Shown here piece by piece: positions 22,141 through 33,399 of a stretch of DNA of 64,000 bases. Position numbers and translations under genes: made by a program. Numbering within the stretch: the stretch's first letter is position 1; the number at the start of each line of letters is the position of its first letter. The notes beneath the pieces are model-generated. The model had not been told where the DNA came from and searched no databases. It was given only the letters and a program-made list of their open reading frames with translations. The stretch is from positions 5,608,642 through 5,672,641 of the forward strand of contig JAKSZT010017954.1 in the NCBI GenBank assembly GCA_026826555.1. Reading direction: 5' to 3'. The DNA is from Tolypeutes matacus. Its lineage: Eukaryota > Chordata > Mammalia > Cingulata > Chlamyphoridae.

Positions 22141-22568
22141 GGAAGATGGCCCAGCAATAACTAGTTTGATATTTTTTACTGGCTCATCAAGATGGGGAAT
22201 TAGATTTGAAAATAGACATAAAAATAACAAAATAGATTATTTCTTACCACCATCCACCTGCAAATAGAAATACTGTTCATTTTAAGCCTTAACACAACGT
22301 TGTGTCCATATTGAACAGCGCTGAATTATATATTTGAATGTGGTTAGAAAGGGAAATGTTAGGTTGTATATAAGGTACTAGAAAAAAATTTTTTAATTCA
22401 TGGAACAGCACAACACAAACAGTGTAGTTAATAGTACAATTATAAAATATGTGCTTTCATCACTCGTAACAGATGTACCACACCAATGCAAAATGTTAAT
22501 TGTAGGGTGGTGTGTGTGTAGGAATCTTATCCTTTTTGCATGATTGTTCTGTAAGCCCACAACTTCTC
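22141..22568 (+). mobile_element. L1 3' UTR type sequence
   Basis: 'atttgaatgtggttagaaag', 'gtacaattataaaatatgtg' and 'taacagatgtaccacaccaa' parallel the sense L1 3' UTR at 26215-26400 ('gatgaatgtggttaaaatat', 'gtaacaaagataccacacca'). Confidence 0.55.
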
Positions 22569-23090
22569 TCATTTAAACAAGAGGATTATTACCATGGATA
22601 AAGTTTTGATTCACCAGAAAGATATAACAATTTTGTAATTGTTCAAGATTAATGGCATAGGCTCGTATATCAGATAAAAATTAAAGAACCATATGAGAAA
22701 TTGTCAAGTCCATCAACAGAGAGAGTGAAACACACCTCTCCTAGGAATAAATAAAGCAGACAATGAGTAAATTATGGAGGATTTGAACTACACAATTAAT
22801 GAGCTTGACTTAATATGTGAATATGTGTGAGTGTGTATGTGTGTATCTCTACACAAAAGCATTAGAGAAATCATAGAGATTCATGGAAAACCATATGGTC
22901 AGAGAGCTCAAACATCATGAGTATAGGCCACATAACTCAATAAACTTAGTATGTAAATTCCCCAAAACAACAGAGCAAAGCACTGATGTTTAAGGAGCTT
23001 CAAACAAACTCTTTATGAATGCTGAGATCCACCTTAAAGACAAGTAACTAAAGGAAAACAGGACAATAGATCAACTGATCCAAATTAGGA
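22569..23090 (+). mobile_element. Degenerate L1 ORF2 (endonuclease region)
   Basis: 'ttgattcaccagaaagatat' followed by 'aacaattttgtaattgttca', with later 'gaaattgtcaagtccatcaa', follow the ORF2 endonuclease segment seen better preserved at 500-650. Many breaks. Confidence 0.4.
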
Positions 23091-24280
23091 ATTAAGATAG
23101 TCCATCCCTCCCATCCCCCCAGAGACCCCCGAGTTTTCCCGTGAAATCCTGTAATTTATGTAAGAAGTACTTCTCCATGCCAGCACCCAATGCATCTCAG
23201 GCTACCGTGTGTATAGTTGTCTGAGCTTCAGGTTTCAATCCCTCTTCGGTTAAGTTTCCGCTTGAATGTTTCTTAGGGCTTTTGTGGTGAACTCTCAAGT
23301 CCTGACTCACTGTCCCTCTCCTCAGATATTTGTTTTCTTCCCAGGAAACCTGGAAGAGTCAGGGGCTGGTGGCACTGGACTATCAGAACAGAAAAGTAGC
23401 TTGCAGCCTCGGAGTGGAGGAGGGAAGGCTCAGATGAGACCAAATTCTCAAGACACATCTTTTGGCTTAGAGAAGGAAAGAACGATGGACCCAATTATAC
23501 AAGAGCACTTCTGGGTGGTATTTAATCCCATTACATCTGGCAAGCATGGGGGGCAGACACAGAAAGAAGGAAGGAAAGGCAATATAGCCATAGGCTTTTC
23601 CCACCTGACCCCACCACATCCACATTTAGCACAAGCTTATTACTATCATTTGCTTCTCCACTGAACGCAGTTAAACTCACCTCCAAGCACAATCCACTGG
23701 GAACCTAAAATGTTGCTTACAAATTACCTGCTTTATTCGGCCATTAGCCTGCCTATTTAAGCCCAGCATTGCACTCTGTAACACCCCATGTGGAACTGTG
23801 GAAAAAGCACCTGCTTTGAGGGGGAGGCACCTGAGCTCACACCCTGCGTCCTGGAGGTCTCGCACCTCACAGTTTAGAATGTGCTTCAGCAAAATTTCGT
23901 TTTAACCTAACAATCCAATTGGTTATAAAACCAATTAGAAAAACAAAACCGGCCCCTTTGAACTTATTGTTTGTCCTGGTTCCATTATGCGCTATCCCAG
24001 ATCCATGGAGTTTCCTTGCCTCCTGGCTGAGGTGGCCCCAGGCATGGCTTGCAGTTCCCGGGGTCCTAGAACAAGGATCTTCTGCTGTCATGCTGCCATT
24101 GCTCTACTTATCCCTTCTGGCACTAGTGAGCATGCCCAGAGAGCGTCTTGCCTTTTTCCTACCCCATACACTTCTCCCTTGGAGCCACTTCTGGGCTTGC
24201 ACATTGCTGTGGAGATGCAAAATGCCTCAGGACCCCCAGTCAACCAGATGGAAACTGAAAACCCAGGAACAACAGGAGAT
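23091..24280. other. Unique DNA; 132-codon frame of doubtful meaning
   Basis: Higher-complexity, less AT-rich DNA. A frame 23266-23664 starts at ATG with 'MFLRAFVVNSQVL' and has no known domain. Two acceptor-like words (tgtccctctcctcag near 23311, ttttcttcccag near 23333) lie in it, which could mark an unrecognised exon, but there is no matching donor evidence or homology. 23917-23936 is a perfect inverted repeat with CCAAT-type arms. Confidence 0.35.
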
Positions 24281-24286
24281 GGAAGT

Positions 24287-24788
24287 TGTCTTAGTTTGTC
24301 ATTGCTGCTATGACAAGTACCACAAACTGGTTGGATTACACAACAGGAGTTTGTCGTCTCATGGTTTGGGAGGCTAGAAGTCCAAAGTCAAAGCCTCAAC
24401 AGGCCTCACTTCCTGCGGAGTCTGCTGTGTTCAGGTGCCAGCTGGAAGCAGCCTGTGGGGTTCCAGGGCCTGCAGCGCTGTCTCTGTCACGTGGTGAGCT
24501 CCCTCTCTCTCTCCTGTGTCTGCTCCTCGGGTTTCCACTGACTCTTGGCTTCTACTGACCAGCTGAGTCTGAAAGTCTTCCACTTATATGGACTCTGGTC
24601 TTATGGGTTAGAGCCCATCCTGATTGGATCTGACCTCACCTAAACAGGGTCTTCTTTGAAATGAGCCCACAGTTTAACTGAAGAGAACATCTTCAAAGGT
24701 CCTATTTACAAACAGGTTCACAGCCCCCAGGACCAGGAGGCGAGGACTTGAGCATGTCTTTATGGGGGACACAGCTCAGTCCCCAACA
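24287..24788 (-). mobile_element. Solo LTR, MaLR type, with intact 5-bp target duplication
   Basis: Plus strand begins tgtcttagtttgtcattgct and ends in 'cagtccccaaca'; the minus strand thus runs TGTTGGGGACTG to ...AAGACA, as MaLR LTRs do. Flanked on both sides by gaagt (24282-24286 and 24789-24793). 502 bp with no internal region, so a solo LTR left by recombination. Confidence 0.88.
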
Positions 24789-24793
24789 GAAGT

Positions 24794-26130
24794 CAACAGC
24801 CAAATCCTTTCCCCTCATTCCCGCTGGGTGACATGGCTTCTCTGAGAAGACCTGAGAGAATGAGGTATCATCGCCCGTGGTGAAGCGATGGGCAGTGGGC
24901 AGCACACTCCTTGACATTTGCTCCTCCTGCATTCCACCTCACTCCTGCTTCCCTGGGATTCTACCATCCATGAAATGTTGGCCCATAAGCCCTTAGAGCT
25001 CAGGCTTTGTTCTTTAGGGAACCTGGATTCTTAGAAAATAGGCGTCTTCCCTTTATCTCTGTGCTGCCACCTTTGGGAACTGCCTTCCTACTTAGGAAAC
25101 ATGATCTCAGGCCAGCACTGGCCACTCACAAAACACCCAGCCCACTCTACCCGCCCCCACACTACACCCATCACAGAACCAGCAAAAGTTTATGTACAAA
25201 AGAAAGGCTCAGCTTCAACTTTCGGAAAGAAGCTTTCTGCTTGAGCACTTCACGGCTATAATTGTTTATGTAGCAGAAAGTAAACACTGAAGAATCCTTT
25301 TTCAAACACAGGTTAGTGCAATAAAATAGTAGGCAAGGAGATGGGAGGGTACCTTTCTTCAAGCAGACTGTCATCACAAATTAAAGCATTTTAGCATTCA
25401 TATACAACAGGTTATTTTCAAGCAGTTCGGGGGCTTCCTTAAATTTTGACGAGAAAAAAAAACTGTATAAGATCAGAATGCTTAAAAGTAATTTCTCTAA
25501 TCACACACAAGAGTAATGTAAAAAGGAGATGTAACAGAAAACTAAAAGTTTTGCTAGCCCACTTGGTATTATTCTGCATTTCATGTTCCTGAAACAGTAG
25601 ATTTCAAAAAGCAAATGATGTTACTGTTATGATTTGTCTTTTCTATTGCTATGCCACAATGAAACATTTGGCATGAAACAAGCATTTTTAAATTTTAAAA
25701 GGCTTAGCGTTTTAATGGGTGGAGAGAAGTGCAGGAGGATGTCATATTGCCCAGTAGCTACTCTCTGCTATAGCAAATTTTACCCCTGCATGACTGGGAA
25801 TGGGGAGCTCTTGAAATGCCTGTTGGTTCTTTGATAAGCCACACCCTGAGACATGAGTTTTTCTATCAGGACATTTTGGCCTTTTCATCAACCTCTCTGA
25901 TATTTCCCTTCAATGATATGAAAGATATAGCACAAATATCAATACTAAAGTGAAATTTGAAAGGAGTCACATGCTTTACATAAGCAAGTGTAATTGCTCA
26001 TTGGCGATTAATTCCACCAAAGCACCTGCCTCGGCCAATATTCAAAACTTTCAAACAGACTTCCTCCGGCATATGGGTACTCCCAAGGATCATGAGTGCA
26101 ATTAACAGCACTGAATTGGGTGTGTGTGAT
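24794..26130. other. Unique DNA; 25830-26130 may be a conserved noncoding element
   Basis: No repeat recognised. The last 300 bp are complex and carry homeodomain-like cores (gtaattgctc, gattaattcc) beside ggccaatattc, then stop abruptly at an L1. Frames are below 85 codons. Confidence 0.35.
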
Positions 26131-26134
26131 CGTA

Positions 26135-26582
26135 GTTGAAAGGGGAAGTTTAGGGCCATGTATGTCACCAGAAGGCAAGCTAGAGGATGGAATATGGGAC
26201 TGGGTAACTTAGAGAACCCTGCTGTGAACGATGAATGTGGTTAAAATATAAATACAAGAATGTTCTTGTATAAACTAGAACAAATGTGTGTCACTATTAC
26301 AAGGTCTTAATAATAGGGTGGTATATGGGGAAAATACTCCTAATGTAAACTATGGACTGTTTTAATATTCTTTCATCAATTGTAACAAAGATACCACACC
26401 AAAGCTAAGTGCCAATAATAGGGGGTATAAGGCATATGGGGTTTTTCTTTTTGGAGCAATGAAAATGTTCTAAAATTGATTATGGTGATGCATGCACAAC
26501 TCTGTGATTATACTGAGAGTCATTGTTTGAACACTTTGGATGTCTTGTATGGTATGTGAATAGAATTGCTTAAAAAAAAAAA
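26135..26582 (+). mobile_element. L1 3' UTR, sense
   Basis: 'atgtatgtcaccagaaggca', 'aagaatgttcttgtataaac', 'aatagggtggtatatgggga' and 'tgaaaatgttctaaaattga' are L1 3' UTR landmarks, ending in an 11-A tail at 26572-26582. No TSD noticed. Confidence 0.7.
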
Positions 26583-26619
26583 CTGCAACTCAATGAATTT
26601 TCTACCTCAAGTTAAATTC

Positions 26620-26830
26620 TGATCACACAATAGAATATTATGCAGCTGTAAGAAGAAATGAAGTCATAAAGCATATGAGAACATGATGAACCTGGAGGAC
26701 ATTATGTTGAGTGAAGCAAGCCAGACACAAAAGGACAAATACTGTATGATTGCATTACTATGAACCAAATATATTATGTAACATACTGTGTGACTCAAAA
26801 AATTTTTTATATTTATCCAGTACATTTAAT
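26620..26830 (+). mobile_element. Old L1M 3' UTR piece, sense
   Basis: 'caatagaatattatgcagct', 'aagcaagccagacacaaaag' and 'tactgtatgattgcattact' match the reverse complement of landmarks at 17540-18390. A separate element from the one ending at 26582. Confidence 0.7.
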
Positions 26831-27030
26831 TGAGAAATGTATGTTTTTATTCAACTGTGTTTTTTTTTTTTTTTTTTAGTTTTTAATTGTTTATATTTTC
26901 AATTATATTTCAATTATTATTTTAAAATTCTGAATAGGTAGGTAGATATATGATCTTCATTCATTCAAAGCAGCATTGGACACGACTCTGTCAGGTACTA
27001 GACTCATCATTTGGCATCCATTACCTCCTT
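26831..27030. repeat. AT-rich DNA with poly(T)
   Basis: 17-T run (26862-26878) followed by AT-rich text. May be a retroelement tail; no body recognised. Confidence 0.4.
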
Positions 27031-27034
27031 TGAT

Positions 27035-27400
27035 TCAGTAAGAGTTACAGTAACATTAGCTGCTGTAACAAATAAGCCCCTGCATTCTGGTGGATTATCA
27101 CTCTCTCTGCAGGATTACTACAGGTCAACAGATGTCTTTCCTCCACATAATGACCCAGGAAATGGTTCTTTCCATCTGATGGCGGCTCCATCATCTATCT
27201 CCCAGGACTCTGACGTCTTCTTCATCCAGCTGGCAGACAAAAGAAGTGGCTGAGAAGCCAAAACCATTTTCTAACTGTGTTGGCCTGTAAGGATATCCAT
27301 CACGTTTGCTCATATGGCAAAACTAGACCGGTTCTCACCAGGATGCAAGAGGGGAGTCAGCTAATGTATACCTGGCAGGAGAGCCACTTCCCAGAGCCAG
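27035..27400. mobile_element. Old LTR-like repeat
   Basis: 'ttagctgctgtaacaaataa', 'gatggcggctccatca' and 'catccagctggcagac' occur in the order found in an abundant old mammalian LTR-type repeat. The family is not certain. Confidence 0.4.
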
Positions 27401-27464
27401 TTGCTACTACATAAAAGGGGGAACACCTTTTAGTCTACAACTGGCCATCTCTGCAACAAATTCG

Positions 27465-27503
27465 GTCTCTCTCTTTCTCCCTCTCTCTTTCTCTCTCTCT
27501 TTC
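27465..27503 (+). repeat. CT-rich microsatellite
   Basis: Imperfect tctctctttctccctctc tract. Confidence 0.85.
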
Positions 27504-27529
27504 ACATACACACAACTATTCACCCCCAC

Positions 27530-27660
27530 ACTATGAAGTTGGCATCTTTTTTCCATTTTATTAATGAGGAAGTGAGCTAAGAGAGATTTTGTATAGTCTC
27601 CAAGGTCCCAGAGTGACTGAGTTGGGATAATAATCCTGTTCTATATGACTCTAAAATATC
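27530..27660 (+). mobile_element. MIR relic
   Basis: 'ccattttattaatgaggaag', then 'ctaagagagattttgtatag' and 'ccaaggtcccagagtgact', follow the central and 3' parts of MIR. Confidence 0.55.
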
Positions 27661-28425
27661 TGGTGACGTATAACAAGTATTTGAACGGCTAGTTCAATAT
27701 ACAAAACACTTGGGGCTTATTGGAACTGGTGTGTGAAACAGCATGCCCCTCCTCAGTTCCCATAAATAAAGTATTTCTTACAATTTTACCAATCAATTTT
27801 GAATGGATTAGTGTATACCCCAAGGGACTTGAACAATGGCATGTTTATTTATTTCTGAGGTTTTCTTCAGGCTCATTTTGGAGAATAGTGTAATATTTTT
27901 ATAGTCTAATAATTTTTAACATGGCAAAATTGCTTCATATGATATGTAGGTTTGGTTGTAATTTGAATGGAATGTTTGTATTATAATTTTTTAACAACTT
28001 TGATTTGGTTTGTGGCTCACTAAAACTAAAAGCGATACATAGAATTGGTTCTGCCTGGGTTCAATAAATTAATGCAGTTTAGTTCTGGTTTACAGCTAAG
28101 TTGGATTCTGGTTCCTATTAAACACAGAGTTTTATTTCAAGTAAACTAGCTTTTTTAAAATTAAAAAAAAAAGGAAAAACAACAAAAGAACTTTCAGTGT
28201 AGAGTTGTTTTCTCTTTTTTGAGGCAATAAATCTTTGATAAGCTGAATATCCTTCCTACATTTCTCATACCACACCCCCGCATTCTTGGCCACCGATTCA
28301 TATAACTTTTATTTCTAATTTTCCCTCTATGCTTTATTACATTGGGCCATTCAGGCATTTAAAATGGTGTTTCTGATGTCAAGTTTCCAGGAAGGCTCAG
28401 CTGGAAAGAAAGCATAGAGTGAGTT
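27661..28425. other. No feature recognised
   Basis: AT-rich unique-looking DNA; short A-rich tract near 28160-28190. Confidence 0.4.
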
Positions 28426-28427
28426 CC

Positions 28428-28958
28428 AGTTATCTATCTCTGCACAGTAAACCAACCCAACACTTACTGACATAAAACAACTATTTGATTATACTCACCA
28501 GTTCTATAGGCCCGAAATGTGGACAGTCCAGAGCAGGGGCAGCTTGTCACTGGTCCACAAAGTCTGGGGCCTCAGCTAGAAAGATTCAAAGGCTGGGGCG
28601 ATTGGTAGGTGGGGGCTGGGATCATCTGGAGGCTTCTTCACCCGCATGTCTGGTGGGTTGATGCCGAATGGGACCTCAGATGAGGCTGTCAGCTGGAACC
28701 CTACATGAGGCAGAGACCTGGGCTTCCTTACAAGGTGGTGCCAGGGTTCCAAGAGCAAATGTCGTAAGAGAGCAAGGTGGAAGTGCGTGGCATTTGAATG
28801 ACCTACCCCCAGAATCACATGGCATAGTTTCCACCTTCCTCTATTAGCTGAGGCAATCACAGAGGTCTGCCAAGGTTTAAGGGCAGGGGAACAGGCCCCA
28901 CCACTCGACAGATAGGGGATGGGAGAGATCATTGGAAAATACAATCTGCCATGGGACG
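28428..28958. mobile_element. Old ERVL-type LTR (MLT2-like)
   Basis: Starts 'ttccagttatctatctctgc' and continues 'ggcctcagctagaaagattc', 'tcatctggaggcttcttcac', 'ccaagagcaaatgtcgtaag', ending near 'atctgccatggg'. Same class as 17165-17530 but more complete. A 122-codon minus frame over it has no meaning as a gene. Confidence 0.6.
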
Positions 28959-29404
28959 TTGAGGAGACAAACCCAAGAAGGTACAGCTGCTCACTCCTTT
29001 ACTGAATCATCACAGGTGTGGCCAAAGACTCTTTGCCACAGTGGAGGCCAGACCAGACTGTATTGTTTAACAGACTTTATGAAAGGCTGAGAATAATGAG
29101 AGAGAATTCACTACAGAGAACTTAATTCCATAGACAGAAGACTGTAGAACTCAATTCTATAGAGTAGGCACTGCTCTCAGATGCACAGAGCTGGACCCTC
29201 CAAGCTCCTGGAATGCCACCAGCTTACCCCACTGCACCCTACCTGAGTGCAGCACCGATGCCTAGGCTCATGTCTCCCCAACCCAAGGTCCAGAGCACAG
29301 TTCTCCAAGGGCCCGATAAAGTCTCTGGTCTCCCTCTCATCTCTGCCCATCTCACCCCAGACTGATAGGCAGTGGACACATGCACCCCTTCAAATGGTGA
29401 TCTT
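28959..29404. other. No feature recognised
   Basis: Unique-looking DNA between two LTRs; no motif or frame of note. Confidence 0.4.
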
Positions 29405-29870
29405 GCCCTTTGGTGCCGGCTGCTATGACAAATACCGTATGAAGTTTTGGCTTAATAACAATTTAATGGCTCATGGTTCTAGAGGCTAGAAGTCCACAAT
29501 CCAGGCACTGGCAAGGAAATGCTTTCTCCCCAAAGGCTGTAGCGCTCTGGTGCTGGATTGTCACAATCCTTGGGGTTCCCTGGCTTGCCGCCTATCACGT
29601 GGCACTCTCTCACTTCTTATGTCTGATCTCCAGGTTTCTGCTGACTTCTGGTTTCTACCTGTGTGTCCTTCTTCAACATCTCGCTTCTGGTTTCTTCTCT
29701 TTATAAGGCCTCCAGTAATATGGATTAAGAACCACCCTCATTTGGTTGGGCCATACCTTAACTAAAAATAACATCTTTAAGAGGTCCTATTTACAATGGG
29801 TTCACACCCAGAGGGACACGGATTAAGGTTAATAACATGTCTATGTTGGAGTACATAATTCAATCTACCC
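29405..29870 (-). mobile_element. LTR, MaLR type
   Basis: Antisense MaLR order: 'gctgctatgacaaataccg', 'tggctcatggttctagaggc', 'gaccacc'-like 'aagaaccaccctcatttg', 'taattcaatctaccc'. Parallel to the outer LTR at 44376-45479. The ends are worn. Confidence 0.7.
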
Positions 29871-29895
29871 TGGTTTCCAAAAGACATCAGAGCAC

Positions 29896-30293
29896 AGGGA
29901 AGAGGATGTGGCTCAAGCAGTTGAGCTCCCGCCTACCACATGGGCAGTCCCAGGTTCGGTTCCTGGTGCCTCCTAAAGAAGGCGAGCAAGACAGCAACTG
30001 ACGGGACAGGATGGCACAGCAAGCTGGTGCAACAAGATGACACAATGAGATGACACAACAAAGAGACACAATGAGAAAACACAATGAGAGACACAACTAG
30101 CAGGAAGCGGAGGTGGCTCAAGCGATTGGGTGCCTCCCTCCCACATGGGAGGTCCCAGGTTCGGTTCCCGGCACCTCCTAAAAAGAAGACAAGCGCACAA
30201 TGAACAGACAGAGAGAGCAGACAGCAAACAAGGTTGTGGGGGGGTAGAAATAAAATAAAATAAAATAAAATAAATCTTTGAAAAAAAAACAAA
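29896..30293 (+). mobile_element. DAS-type SINE, dimer
   Basis: tRNA-like units at 29900-29975 and 30105-30178, a purine-rich linker with repeated 'gacacaa' words, and a tail of AAAAT repeats. Perfect 12-bp flanks acatcagagcac at 29884-29895 and 30294-30305. It lies just beyond the LTR end. Confidence 0.92.
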
Positions 30294-30305
30294 ACATCAG
30301 AGCAC

Positions 30306-30539
30306 CTTAATTCAATATTAGTGTATTTTCCAGACTACAGTGCATTTAATACTGAATTTACCAGGTATGGGGCTTCCAAAGAATTGTCTAAGCTGGGTTT
30401 CAGTCATTCTCTTCAAGTCCCTTTGTGTTGTCCTTCAGTAGAAAGGTAAGAATTTGCCTTCCTGTATCATCTGGATTTAGATTCCAATTATCAATGAGCA
30501 AATACATGAAAATATACACACACTCAACTTCCAAATACA
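30306..30539. other. No feature recognised
   Basis: Unique-looking DNA; no repeat or frame of note. Confidence 0.35.
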
Positions 30540-30700
30540 TTTGATACTCAAAATTACATATTGGAATAGGTATTAACATCCCCACTTTGCATGCAAGGAA
30601 ACTGAGGCTTAAGAGAAGTTAACAGGCGTGCTCAAGTGTCTTAAATTAGGATTAATAACTCAACCTTCTGACACCCAGTTCATTGTTCTTTCCCTTGGAC
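30540..30700 (+). mobile_element. MIR relic
   Basis: 'acatccccactttgcatgca', 'aggaaactgaggcttaagag' and 'ctgacacccagttcattg' match MIR in sense order. Confidence 0.6.
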
Positions 30701-31479
30701 TGCACTGGCTGCGCAAATTCAGAAATTCTAATTTTGAGCTTCATGCATGTGAGTCAATATTTCCTGCTTGATATTAACTCATTCATCATATCCTTTACAG
30801 CAGCAGCCTTTGCCATAGGTTGTAGGTAGCTTTCCCATCACTGCTCTCCCTCCTCCTTTCCCACCTTTCCCTTTGAGGCCATCAATTTATTTTCCATCAT
30901 TATCACTCTGGCTTGGATCTGCACCAGTTTCCTTTAAGTGATAGAACACCCTGTATCCCAAAGAGAAATGCAGCTACTCTGCAAAGCCAGTAGCTTTCGA
31001 GTCTCTTTTTAAAGAGAGTTTCTACAGTGTGGCAGATTTTAATGACCCCCATCTCTCATGCCTGCTTTGAGCCACCTGAGCCATTCTGCTCAAAATAATC
31101 CAACCATCTCATAATGCAAGCCAAGGCAGACTCAGACTCACCATGGGGTGCCCAGCCTAATACATTTTACCACTCAAAGCCATAAATCACAGGATTCTCC
31201 CTGCCCCCTTCTCTTCCCTCCCACCAAAAGGGGAGCTCATGAAATCTATTTACATGGGATGATTATTCAATTAATTTTTTCATTACATTTGCCAAAAAGC
31301 ATTGCCAGGATTTCTAAAACTGCTCTGTGTGTTTGCATTAATGATGACGGTGGTTTGTGCTATTTAGCAATCGTGACCCATTTGGAGGTCATGCCCAGCT
31401 GCCTGGTTGGGAGCAGGTGAATGCCTGACATGTGCATATGATAATGATGGAGGTATTAATATCTCTACGTGCTGACCCA
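30701..31479. other. Unique DNA; 31085-31420 is a candidate conserved noncoding element
   Basis: Complex sequence with no repeat. 31255-31310 has dense homeodomain-like cores (attattcaattaattttt, cattacatttgcc), followed by 'gcattaatgatgacggtgg'. No splice-bounded frame is seen. Confidence 0.35.
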
Positions 31480-31740
31480 CTGCTCCATCCCCACTGTGGT
31501 GACATTAGCACAGGCTTGGGGCCCTCATCCTCTCCAGACCAGGTGATGACAAGAGCCTCCTAATTGCTCTCCCCATCTCTTTGACCCCTTCCCATCCATC
31601 CTCCACATAGGTTGCTGGAGAGAACTTTCTAAAGCATAAATAAAAAAATAAATAAATCTTAAAAAAAAAAAAAAAAAAGTCCATGTCTATCTGACCCCAA
31701 AGCTTTTCATCTTCTCATTATCCAATCCTTTCTCCAGGAA
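31480..31740 (+). mobile_element. L2 relic, interrupted by a SINE tail
   Basis: 'gagcctcctaattgctctcc', 'ccatccatcctccacatagg' and 'agagaactttctaaagcat' follow L2. After the insertion at 31637-31678 it resumes with 'gtctatctgaccccaaagc'. Confidence 0.6.
31637..31678 (+). mobile_element. SINE 3' tail only (severely 5'-truncated)
   Basis: 'ataaataaatcttaaaaaaa' repeats the distinctive last bases of the SINEs at 29896 and 55947 ('aaataaatctt' plus poly(A)), with no tRNA-like head. It sits inside an L2. No clear target duplication. Confidence 0.55.
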
Positions 31741-33174
31741 AGGCCTTCCAACAGGACCTGATATAAAGATGTTGTGTCTTTGTGTGCTAATTGTACATTT
31801 TAATTTGGGGAAAAACCTATAATGAAAGAGGACATACTTGCAGTACACATCACCAAGGCTCTGGCAGCAGGAGACCCCAGGAGGCCTGTAAGAGTGGGCT
31901 ATAGAGACGTCGAAGGTCAAGGGCCCCTGCAGTCCTCAGCTGAGGAAGTTCAGGTCTCCCTGACCTGCTGTGTGATGGGGGGTGAGGGCAGGGTGGGAGA
32001 GGAGGGGCAATGGTCCCATTCATTCCTTTGGTTGGGAGGATAAGGTGGAAAAAGCCAGCAATGGAAACTCACAATCAAACACACATCTCTTAAGAACGTA
32101 CTCTGCACAGGTATTATGCTAGAGGACAGGGGCTGGGAATGAGGGAGGAAATTCAAAAAGAAGAATAAGACATAGATTGCCCTCAAGAAGGCAGGGGGAG
32201 ATAAACTCATAAGCACATAATTACAAAGCCTAAGTGTCCCCTTGCATTCCAATAACAAGAAATGTGCTTAAAACGTGGGGTGAGTCCAGAAGGAGCAATT
32301 AAATCTGGTAGGGGAAAGCAGGGTAGGGAAAAGTTGATGCTTGAAAGATCAGGAGAACATTCCAGACCTGTGGCCTCAGGCCTATGTGAGAGGAGCTGGC
32401 AGGGAAAGGGGTCACAAGAGCACACAATTCCCTCCCAACCACATAAAGGCAGCAATTGATTATTTTGTGTCCCCAAGCAGAAGATTTATTTAACTTTCTT
32501 TTGGTCAGACCTATAAACATTATTATAGTCCCTGCTGTAAAATTTTGCAGTCCCTTTTAAAAACTCAAGCTTTTAACTCCCTTCACTGCCTACCAGGGAC
32601 TGAGAAGTCCTCAACGGCTGCTGCAAGGTGAGGAGGGGGCAGCTTCGGCAGCTCCAGGCACATCTTCTGAGGGTCCTTCCCCTGGGCTTCCCTCCCCTTC
32701 TTTTGCTCCCCTCCCATTTCCTCTCCATGAAGTCCAGGCCACAGCCACAAAAGACACGTAAGACCTTAGGAATAGGTAGGAAGCAGGTCCTTCTGTTTTT
32801 GTCCTGTCAGCCTTCCCAGCACTTTCTCCAGACTCCCTCTGCCTCCCAGGAAGGCCTGCCCCTCTGCGGCCATCTTAGCTCCTCTGTTGGGGGTTAGCAG
32901 TAAATTCCATCTGTGGGCCTTTTGACCAGCCCTCTGTTTACCAGTGAGAGTCTGGAATTTGAATGCTAATCTTTAAGCTACTCAATGGCTGTGTTTTCTT
33001 TTCAAGTATCTAGCCACGCCTGAGGTTAACCTACAACCTGAGTTTAGAGATCTTCACCTGAAACTGTCAGGAGGGTTTGTTCATGTTGTGGAAAAGGCCA
33101 TATGGGCTTCTGCCTGTGCTGCTGAGGGAGAAGGAAAACCTAGAGGTTTTTCATTTCCTTTGTGCCATTATTAA
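31741..33174. other. No gene; faint old relic near 32080-32240
   Basis: Unique-looking DNA, partly GC-richer (32600-32890). Around 32090-32220 'tctgcacaggtattatgcta', 'gattgccctcaagaaggc' and 'cataagcacataattac' suggest an ancient LINE-class relic. Frames up to 102 codons lack domains. Confidence 0.4.
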
Positions 33175-33399
33175 AATTAATATGTGGTCTTTGGGGGAAA
33201 CTTGGAATATTCCAGAAAGGATTGGGAAGAAAGAAAGGAAAAATAAACTTTCATAATCCCATAATTCAGAGATAATGATTGTTAACAGTTTGATACATTT
33301 CTTTAAGCACACATACATTTAATTTGTGACTTATTATTTTGTCCTGCTGTTTTCATTAACTAGTTATCATAAGCAGCCCATCCTTAGGGCTCTTTTAGG
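33175..33399 (-). mobile_element. Old L1M 3' UTR, antisense, first part
   Basis: 'ataatcccataattcagaga' and 'taatgattgttaacagtttg' follow antisense L1M 3' UTR text. The next part of the same consensus appears at 34480, so the 1.08 kb between is a later insertion or set of insertions. Confidence 0.5.

Noticed and set aside
23266..23664. 132-codon ATG-initiated frame with acceptor-like words nearby
   Set aside because: No recognisable domain, no donor site or partner exon I can defend. Left as unique DNA.
29896..30293. Tandem array that could suggest a CRISPR-like repeat set
   Set aside because: The repeated words are the two tRNA-like units and linker of a dimeric SINE in a mammalian genome.
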